Shown: one piece after another, positions 55,101 to 64,000 of the stretch
Position numbering within the stretch: the stretch's first letter is position 1
Layout of the letters: each line of letters opens with the position of its first letter
From: Anopheles merus
Lineage: Eukaryota; Arthropoda; Insecta; Diptera; Culicidae
Reading direction: 5' to 3'
Assembly (NCBI RefSeq): GCF_017562075.2
Contig: NW_024427678.1
Coordinates: 25,360 to 89,359 of the forward strand
DNA: 64,000 nucleotides
Notes under the pieces: generated by a model
What the model was told of the DNA's origin: nothing
What the model saw: only the letters and a program-made list of their open reading frames with translations
The model's database searches: none
Made by a program: the position numbers and the translations under genes

Positions 55101-57290
55101 TGTCCAACTTTCCCATCCATCCATATGGCCATGGTTGAAATTTTGACGAAAATGCAAGGTCAACCATTATCGTTCTTATATCATTGAGGCTTCTTGAATA
55201 ACCAAACCAAAGCCCTGGAACACAATAATAAGGATCTTGGCGATGAAAAAGTCTCAAAATGGGTCATAGTGCACTATATACGCATGCTAAAATTGATAGG
55301 TTTTCCCGAGTAAAATGCATTCAGAGCCCATTTACAAGACTATCCGTGAGTTTAATCGTAGAACCCATGTGCGGCTTTAGAAGACCGCTTCAATACCTTT
55401 CCAAAACTGTCTTAATCGTCTCGCTAGGACACATGGTTACGAAGTTATGGCCATTTGAAGGAATGTCCAACTTTCCCATCCATCCATATGGCCATGGTTG
55501 AAATTTTGACGAAAATGCAAGGTCAACCATTATCGTTCTTATATCATTGAGGCTTCTTGAATAACCAAACCAAAGCCCTGGAACACAATAATAAGGATCT
55601 TGGCGATGAAAAAGTCTCAAAATGGGTCATAGTGCACTATATACGCATGCTAAAATTGATAGGTTTTCCCGAGTAAAATGCATTCAGAGCCCATTTACAA
55701 GACTATCCGTGAGTTTAATCGTAGAACCCATGTGCGGCTTTAGAAGACCGCTTCAATACCTTTCCAAAACTGTCTTAATCGTCTCGCTAGGACACATGGT
55801 TACGAAGTTATGGCCATTTGAAGGAATGTCCAACTTTCCCATCCATCCATATGGCCATGGTTGAAATTTTGACGAAAATGCAAGGTCAACCATTATCGTT
55901 CTTATATCATTGAGGCTTCTTGAATAACCAAACCAAAGCCCTGGAACACAATAATAAGGATCTTGGCGATGAAAAAGTCTCAAAATGGGTCATAGTGCAC
56001 TATATACGCATGCTAAAATTGATAGGTTTTCCCGAGTAAAATGCATTCAGAGCCCATTTACAAGACTATCCGTGAGTTTAATCGTAGAACCCATGTGCGG
56101 CTTTAGAAGACCGCTTCAATACCTTTCCAAAACTGTCTTAATCGTCTCGCTAGGACACATGGTTACGAAGTTATGGCCATTTGAAGGAATGTCCAACTTT
56201 CCCATCCATCCATATGGCCATGGTTGAAATTTTGACGAAAATGCAAGGTCAACCATTATCGTTCTTATATCATTGAGGCTTCTTGAATAACCAAACCAAA
56301 GCCCTGGAACACAATAATAAGGATCTTGGCGATGAAAAAGTCTCAAAATGGGTCATAGTGCACTATATACGCATGCTAAAATTGATAGGTTTTCCCGAGT
56401 AAAATGCATTCAGAGCCCATTTACAAGACTATCCGTGAGTTTAATCGTAGAACCCATGTGCGGCTTTAGAAGACCGCTTCAATACCTTTCCAAAACTGTC
56501 TTAATCGTCTCGCTAGGACACATGGTTACGAAGTTATGGCCATTTGAAGGAATGTCCAACTTTCCCATCCATCCATATGGCCATGGTTGAAATTTTGACG
56601 AAAATGCAAGGTCAACCATTATCGTTCTTATATCATTGAGGCTTCTTGAATAACCAAACCAAAGCCCTGGAACACAATAATAAGGATCTTGGCGATGAAA
56701 AAGTCTCAAAATGGGTCATAGTGCACTATATACGCATGCTAAAATTGATAGGTTTTCCCGAGTAAAATGCATTCAGAGCCCATTTACAAGACTATCCGTG
56801 AGTTTAATCGTAGAACCCATGTGCGGCTTTAGAAGACCGCTTCAATACCTTTCCAAAACTGTCTTAATCGTCTCGCTAGGACACATGGTTACGAAGTTAT
56901 GGCCATTTGAAGGAATGTCCAACTTTCCCATCCATCCATATGGCCATGGTTGAAATTTTGACGAAAATGCAAGGTCAACCATTATCGTTCTTATATCATT
57001 GAGGCTTCTTGAATAACCAAACCAAAGCCCTGGAACACAATAATAAGGATCTTGGCGATGAAAAAGTCTCAAAATGGGTCATAGTGCACTATATACGCAT
57101 GCTAAAATTGATAGGTTTTCCCGAGTAAAATGCATTCAGAGCCCATTTACAAGACTATCCGTGAGTTTAATCGTAGAACCCATGTGCGGCTTTAGAAGAC
57201 CGCTTCAATACCTTTCCAAAACTGTCTTAATCGTCTCGCTAGGACACATGGTTACGAAGTTATGGCCATTTGAAGGAATGTCCAACTTTC

Positions 57291-60200
57291 CATCCATCCA
57301 TATGGCCATGGTTGAAATTTTGACGAAAATGCAAGGTCAACCATTATCGTTCTTATATCATTGAGGCTTCTTGAATAACCAAACCAAAGCCCTGGAACAC
57401 AATAATAAGGATCTTGGCGATGAAAAAGTCTCAAAATGGGTCATAGTGCACTATATACGCATGCTAAAATTGATAGGTTTTCCCGAGTAAAATGCATTCA
57501 GAGCCCATTTACAAGACTATCCGTGAGTTTAATCGTAGAACCCATGTGCGGCTTTAGAAGACCGCTTCAATACCTTTCCAAAACTGTCTTAATCGTCTCG
57601 CTAGGACACATGGTTACGAAGTTATGGCCATTTGAAGGAATGTCCAACTTTCCCATCCATCCATATGGCCATGGTTGAAATTTTGACGAAAATGCAAGGT
57701 CAACCATTATCGTTCTTATATCATTGAGGCTTCTTGAATAACCAAACCAAAGCCCTGGAACACAATAATAAGGATCTTGGCGATGAAAAAGTCTCAAAAT
57801 GGGTCATAGTGCACTATATACGCATGCTAAAATTGATAGGTTTTCCCGAGTAAAATGCATTCAGAGCCCATTTACAAGACTATCCGTGAGTTTAATCGTA
57901 GAACCCATGTGCGGCTTTAGAAGACCGCTTCAATACCTTTCCAAAACTGTCTTAATCGTCTCGCTAGGACACATGGTTACGAAGTTATGGCCATTTGAAG
58001 GAATGTCCAACTTTCCCATCCATCCATATGGCCATGGTTGAAATTTTGACGAAAATGCAAGGTCAACCATTATCGTTCTTATATCATTGAGGCTTCTTGA
58101 ATAACCAAACCAAAGCCCTGGAACACAATAATAAGGATCTTGGCGATGAAAAAGTCTCAAAATGGGTCATAGTGCACTATATACGCATGCTAAAATTGAT
58201 AGGTTTTCCCGAGTAAAATGCATTCAGAGCCCATTTACAAGACTATCCGTGAGTTTAATCGTAGAACCCATGTGCGGCTTTAGAAGACCGCTTCAATACC
58301 TTTCCAAAACTGTCTTAATCGTCTCGCTAGGACACATGGTTACGAAGTTATGGCCATTTGAAGGAATGTCCAACTTTCCATCCATCCATATGGCCATGGT
58401 TGAAATTTTGACGAAAATGCAAGGTCAACCATTATCGTTCTTATATCATTGAGGCTTCTTGAATAACCAAACCAAAGCCCTGGAACACAATAATAAGGAT
58501 CTTGGCGATGAAAAAGTCTCAAAATGGGTCATAGTGCACTATATACGCATGCTAAAATTGATAGGTTTTCCCGAGTAAAATGCATTCAGAGCCCATTTAC
58601 AAGACTATCCGTGAGTTTAATCGTAGAACCCATGTGCGGCTTTAGAAGACCGCTTCAATACCTTTCCAAAACTGTCTTAATCGTCTCGCTAGGACACATG
58701 GTTACGAAGTTATGGCCATTTGAAGGAATGTCCAACTTTCCCATCCATCCATATGGCCATGGTTGAAATTTTGACGAAAATGCAAGGTCAACCATTATCG
58801 TTCTTATATCATTGAGGCTTCTTGAATAACCAAACCAAAGCCCTGGAACACAATAATAAGGATCTTGGCGATGAAAAAGTCTCAAAATGGGTCATAGTGC
58901 ACTATATACGCATGCTAAAATTGATAGGTTTTCCCGAGTAAAATGCATTCAGAGCCCATTTACAAGACTATCCGTGAGTTTAATCGTAGAACCCATGTGC
59001 GGCTTTAGAAGACCGCTTCAATACCTTTCCAAAACTGTCTTAATCGTCTCGCTAGGACACATGGTTACGAAGTTATGGCCATTTGAAGGAATGTCCAACT
59101 TTCCCATCCATCCATATGGCCATGGTTGAAATTTTGACGAAAATGCAAGGTCAACCATTATCGTTCTTATATCATTGAGGCTTCTTGAATAACCAAACCA
59201 AAGCCCTGGAACACAATAATAAGGATCTTGGCGATGAAAAAGTCTCAAAATGGGTCATAGTGCACTATATACGCATGCTAAAATTGATAGGTTTTCCCGA
59301 GTAAAATGCATTCAGAGCCCATTTACAAGACTATCCGTGAGTTTAATCGTAGAACCCATGTGCGGCTTTAGAAGACCGCTTCAATACCTTTCCAAAACTG
59401 TCTTAATCGTCTCGCTAGGACACATGGTTACGAAGTTATGGCCATTTGAAGGAATGTCCAACTTTCCATCCATCCATATGGCCATGGTTGAAATTTTGAC
59501 GAAAATGCAAGGTCAACCATTATCGTTCTTATATCATTGAGGCTTCTTGAATAACCAAACCAAAGCCCTGGAACACAATAATAAGGATCTTGGCGATGAA
59601 AAAGTCTCAAAATGGGTCATAGTGCACTATATACGCATGCTAAAATTGATAGGTTTTCCCGAGTAAAATGCATTCAGAGCCCATTTACAAGACTATCCGT
59701 GAGTTTAATCGTAGAACCCATGTGCGGCTTTAGAAGACCGCTTCAATACCTTTCCAAAACTGTCTTAATCGTCTCGCTAGGACACATGGTTACGAAGTTA
59801 TGGCCATTTGAAGGAATGTCCAACTTTCCCATCCATCCATATGGCCATGGTTGAAATTTTGACGAAAATGCAAGGTCAACCATTATCGTTCTTATATCAT
59901 TGAGGCTTCTTGAATAACCAAACCAAAGCCCTGGAACACAATAATAAGGATCTTGGCGATGAAAAAGTCTCAAAATGGGTCATAGTGCACTATATACGCA
60001 TGCTAAAATTGATAGGTTTTCCCGAGTAAAATGCATTCAGAGCCCATTTACAAGACTATCCGTGAGTTTAATCGTAGAAACCATGTGCGGCTTTAGAAGA
60101 CCGCTTCAATACCTTTCCAAAACTGTCTTAATCGTCTCGCTAGGACACATGGTTACGAAGTTATGGCCATTTGAAGGAATGTCCAACTTTCCATCCATCC

Positions 60201-60362
60201 ATATGGCCATGGTTGAAATTTTGACGAAAATGCAAGGTCAACCATTATCGTTCTTATATCATTGAGGCTTCTTGAATAACCAAACCAAAGCCCTGGAACA
60301 CAATAATAAGGATCTTGGCGATGAAAAAGTCTCAAAATGGGTCATAGTGCACTATATACGCA
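57291..60362. repeat. Right transition zone: near-perfect monomers, some one base short
   Basis: Here units are otherwise like the core but four of them lack one C in the CCC before the CCAT run, at about 57291, 58379, 59467 and 60191. Anchor spacings from 57027 are therefore 362, 363, 363, 362, 363, 363, 362, 363 and 362. The first three affected units are 1,088 bp apart (three monomers); the last is two monomers on. The unit holding the fourth deletion also has a C to A change near 60080. From about 60383 more indels set in. Confidence 0.9.
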
Positions 60363-63300
60363 TGCTAAAATTGATAGGTTTTCCGAGTAAAATGCATTCA
60401 GAGCCCATTTACAAGACTACCGTGAGTTTAATCGTAGAACCCATGTGCGGCTTTAGAAGACCGCTTCAATACCTTTCCAAAACTGTCTTAATCGTCTCGC
60501 TAGGACACATGGTTACGAAGTTATGGCCATTTGAAGGAATGTCCAACTTTCCCATCCATCCATATGGCCATGGTTGAAATTTTGACGAAAATGCAAGGTC
60601 AACCATTATCGTTCTTATATCATTGAGGCTTCTTGAATAACCAAACCAAAGCCTGGAACACAATAATAAGGATCTTGGCGATGAAAAAGTCTCAAATGGG
60701 TCATAGTGCACTATATACGCATGCTAAAATTGATAGGTTTCCCGAGTAAAATGCATTCAGAGCCATTTACAAGACTATCCGTGAGTTTAATCGTAGAACC
60801 CATGTGCGGCTTTAGAAGACCGCTTCAATACCTTTCCAAAACTGTCTTAATCGTCTCGCTAGGACACATGGTTACGAAGTTATGGCCATTTGAAGGAATG
60901 TCCAACTTTCCCATCCATCCATATGGCCATGGTTGAAATTTTGACGAAAATGCAAGGTCAACCATTATCGTTCTTATATCATTGAGGCTTCTTGAATAAC
61001 AAACCAAAGCCCTGGAACACAATAATAAGGATCTTGGCGATGAAAAAGTCTCAAAATGGGTCATAGTGCACTATATACGCATGCTAAATTGATAGGTTTT
61101 CCGAGTAAAATGCATTCAGAGCCCATTTACAAGACTATCCGTGAGTTTAATCGTAGAACCCATGTGCGGCTTTAGAAGACCGCTTCAATACCTTTCCAAA
61201 ACTGTCTTAATCGTCTCGCTAGGACACATGGTTACGAAGTTATGGCCATTTGAAGGAATGTCCAACTTTCCCATCCATCCATATGGCCATGGTTGAAATT
61301 TTGACGAAAATGCAAGGTCAAACCATTTCGTTCTTATATCATTGAGGCTTCTTGAATAACCAAACCAAAGCCCTGGAACACAATAATAAGGATCTTGGCG
61401 ATGAAAAAGTCTCAAAATGGGTCATAGCTATATACGCATGCTAAAATTGATAGGTTTTCCGAGTAAAATGCATTCAGAGCCATTTACAAGACTATCCGTG
61501 AGTTTAATCGTAGAACCATGTGCGGCTTTAGAAGACCGCTTCAATACCTTTCCAAAACTGTCTTAATCGTCTCGCTAGGACACGGTTACGAAGTTATGGC
61601 CATTTGAAGGAATGTCCAACTTTCCATCCATCCATATGGCCATGGTTGAAATTTTGACGAAAATGCAAGGTCAACCATTATCGTTCTTATATCATTGAGG
61701 CTTCTTGAATAACCAAACCAAAGCCCTGGAACACAATAATAAGGATCTTGGCGATGAAAAAGTCTCAAAATGGGTCATAGTGCACTATATACGCATGCTA
61801 AAATGATAGGTTTTCCCGAGTAAAATGCATTCAGAGCCATTTACAAGACTATCCGTGAGTTTAATCGTAGAACCCATGTGCGGCTTTAGAAGACCGCTTC
61901 AATACCTTTCCAAAACTGTCTTAATCGTCTCGCTAGGACACATGGTTACGAAGTTATGGCCATTTGAAGGAATGTCCAACTTTCCCATCCATCCATGGCC
62001 ATGGTTGAAATTTTGACGAAAATGCAAGGTCAACCATTATCGTTCTTATATCATTGAGGCTTCTTGAATAACCAAACCAAAGCCTGGAACACAATAATAA
62101 GGATCTTGGCGATGAAAAAGTCTCAAAATGGGTCATAGTGCACTATATACGCATGCTAAAATTGATAGGTTTTCCCGAGTAAAATGCATTCAGAGCCCAT
62201 TTACAAGACGATATCCGTGAGTTTAATCGTAGAACCCATGTGCGGCTTAGAAGACCGCTCAATACCTTCCAAAACTGTCTTAATCGTCTCGCTAGGACAC
62301 ATGGTTACGAAGTTATGGCCATTTGAAGGAATGTCCAACTTTCCCCTCCATCCATATGGCCATGGTTGAAATTTTGACGAAAATGCAAGGTCAACCATTA
62401 TCGTTCTTATATCATTGAGGCTTCTTGAATAACCAAACCAAAGCCCTGGAACACAATAATAAGGATCTTGGCGATGAAAAAGTCTCAAAATGGGTCATAG
62501 TGCACTATATACGCATGCTAAATTGATAGGTTTTCCCGAGTAAAATGCATTCAGAGCCCATTTACAAGACTATCCGTGAGTTTAATCGTAGAACCCATGT
62601 GCGGCTTTAGAAGACCGCTTCAATACCTTTCCAAAACTGTCTTAATCGTCTCTAGGACACATGGTTACGAAGTTATGGCCATTTGAAGGAATGTCCAACT
62701 TTCCATCCATCCATATGGCCATGGTTGAAATTTTGACGAAAATGCAAGGTCAACCATTATCGTTCTTATATCATTGAGGTTCTTGAATAACCAAACCAAA
62801 GCCCTGGAACACAATAATAAGGATCTTGGCGATGAAAAAGTCTCAAAATGGGTCATAGTGCACTATATACGCATGCTAAAATTGATAGGTTTTCCCGAGT
62901 AAAATGCATTCAGAGCCCATTTACAAGACTATCCGTGAGTTTAATCATAGAACCCATGTGCGGCTTTAGAAGACCGTCTTAAAAACTGTCTTAATCGTCT
63001 CGCTAGGACACATGGTTACGAAGTTATGGCCATTTGAAGGAATGTCCAACTTTCCATCCATCATATGGCCATGGTTGAAATTTGACGAAAATGCAAGGTC
63101 AACCATTATCGTTCTATATCATTGAGGCTTCTTGAATAACCAAACCAAAGCCCTGGAACACAATAATAAGGATCTTGGCGATGAAAAAGTCTCAAAAGGG
63201 TCATAGTGCACTATATACGCATGCTAAAATTGATAGGTTTTCCCGAGTAAAATGCATTCAGAGCCATTTACAAGACTATCCGTGAGTTTAATCGTAGAAC

Positions 63301-64000
63301 CCATGTGCGGCTTTAGAAGACCGCTTCAATACCTTTCCAAAACTGTCTTAATCGTCTCGCTAGGACACCATGGTTACGAAGTTATGGCCATTTGAAGGAA
63401 TGTCCAACTTTCCCATCCATCCATATGGCCATGGTTGAAATTTTGACGAAAATGCAAGGTCAACCATTATCGTTCTTATATCATTGAGGCTTCTTGAATA
63501 ACCAAACCAAAGCCTGGAACACAATAATAAGGATCTTGGCGATGAAAAAGTCTCAAAATGGGTCATAGTGCACTATATACGCATGCTAAAATTGATAGGT
63601 TTCCCGAGTAAAATGCATTCAGAGCCATTTACAAGACTATCCGTGAGTTTAATCGTAGAACCCATGTGCGGCTTTAGAAGACCGCTTCAATACCTTTCCA
63701 AAACTGTCTTAATCGTCTCGCTAGGACACATGGTTACGAAGTTATGGCCATTTGAAGGAATGTCCAACTTCCCCATCCATCCATATGGCCATGGTTGAAA
63801 TTTTGACGAAAATGCAAGGTCAACCATTATCGTTCTTATATCATTGAGGCTTCTTGAATAACCAAACCAAAGCCTGGAAACACAATAAAAGGATCTTGGC
63901 GATGAAAAAAGTCTCAAAATGGGTCATAGTGCACTATATACGCATGCTAAAATTGATAGGTTTTCCCGAGGTAAAATGCATTCAGAGGCCATTTACAAGA
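60363..64000. repeat. Right flank of the satellite array: irregular, indel-bearing monomers
   Basis: About ten monomers, still the same satellite, reach the window end. Anchor spacings from 60290 are 361, 358, 361, 353, 359, 361, 358, 349, 362 and 360. Most changes are one-base homopolymer deletions, with recurrent CCC to CC in GCCCTGG and in GAGCCCATT. Larger events are a loss of about five bases near 61428 that breaks the palindrome, a small insertion near 62210, and a loss of about 13 bases near 62977. There is no boundary or foreign sequence up to 64000, where the last unit is cut. Confidence 0.92.

Larger units (their letters stand above)
9511..57290. repeat. Core of the satellite array: about 131.6 apparently identical 363-bp monomers
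   Basis: Between the anchors at 9837 and 57027 there are 47,190 bases, exactly 130 x 363, with no change of phase. Because 20 monomers equal 7,260 bases, the text of each 60-base row recurs 121 rows later; sampled rows agree exactly, for example those starting at 10021, 17281, 24541, 31801, 39061, 46321 and 53581. Conceptual translations of the overlapping open frames on both strands are also the same in every unit. I did not compare every base by machine. Identity at this level over 48 kb means very recent amplification or homogenisation, or a consensus artefact of assembly and polishing. Confidence 0.95.
5490..64000. repeat. 363-bp satellite DNA array, about 161 tandem monomers
   Basis: From 5490 to the window end the sequence is one head-to-tail tandem repeat. 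Using the word gccctgg/gcctgg as anchor, 162 occurrences can be placed between 5512 and 63872, all in one orientation. The monomer is 363 bp and about 40% GC (78 C, 68 G in the unit sampled from 9841). It holds 12 CpG against about 14.6 expected from composition, so CpG is not strongly depleted. No RNA gene or recognisable coding region is seen. The array begins in mid-monomer against the LINE and has no right boundary in the window. Long, uniform arrays of this unit size are typical of centromeric, pericentromeric or sex-chromosome heterochromatin; which applies here cannot be told from sequence alone. Confidence 0.98.

Noticed and set aside
5490..64000. CRISPR array or other spacer-repeat immune locus
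   Set aside because: There are no unique spacers: the entire 363-bp unit repeats. The neighbours are eukaryotic retrotransposons, not cas genes.
5490..64000. Ribosomal intergenic spacer or histone-type tandem gene array
   Set aside because: No rRNA, tRNA, histone or other gene sequence is recognisable within the 363-bp unit.

Overview
The window is eukaryotic repetitive DNA with no intact host gene. It holds three things end to end: a broken Ty3/gypsy LTR retrotransposon on the + strand (1-2796), a 5'-truncated non-LTR retrotransposon (LINE) of R1-clade type on the - strand (2797-5489, its A-tail read as 24 T at 2797-2820), and a tandem satellite array of about 161 monomers of 363 bp from 5490 to the window end, where it is still running. 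An R1-type LINE beside an insect-like Ty3/gypsy element and a ~40% GC satellite without clear CpG depletion fits an insect, perhaps a dipteran such as a mosquito. That assignment is an inference from family resemblance, not a database match.

Layout. In 1-2796 the order protease, reverse transcriptase (RT), RNase H, integrase is readable, but in many short frames; gag and both LTRs are outside or lost, and the element stops inside the integrase C-terminal region where the LINE A-tail begins. In 2797-5489 the reverse strand gives, from high to low coordinates, the region before RT, RT with the FADD box, the C-terminal region with a CCHC zinc knuckle, a pyrimidine-rich 3' UTR and the A-tail; endonuclease and ORF1 are absent. 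From 5490 the satellite starts abruptly in mid-monomer.

The array has three zones. The left flank (5490-9510) has units of 357-363 bp with many one-base deletions. The core (9511-57290, about 131.6 monomers) keeps an exact 363-bp period and looks base-identical throughout. The right flank first has otherwise clean units, some with one missing C (57291-60362), then units of 349-362 bp with mounting indels (60363-64000). The flank indels are mostly one-base deletions in short homopolymers, and the frame breaks in the gypsy element step the same way. Much of the 'decay' may therefore be uncorrected long-read error, and the perfect core may be partly a consensus product. Copy number and true heterogeneity cannot be taken at face value.

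Nothing here works as a gene system. The overlapping 80- and 76-codon open frames on the two strands of every monomer are by-products of the repeat. The most interesting biology is the satellite: its large uniform core, a 12-bp perfect palindrome and a nested dyad in every unit, hints of a three-monomer higher-order period, a base variant seen only in flank units, and a gypsy/LINE/satellite boundary without target-site duplication. It is a reasonable candidate for a centromeric, pericentromeric or sex-chromosome satellite, but the window alone cannot show that.
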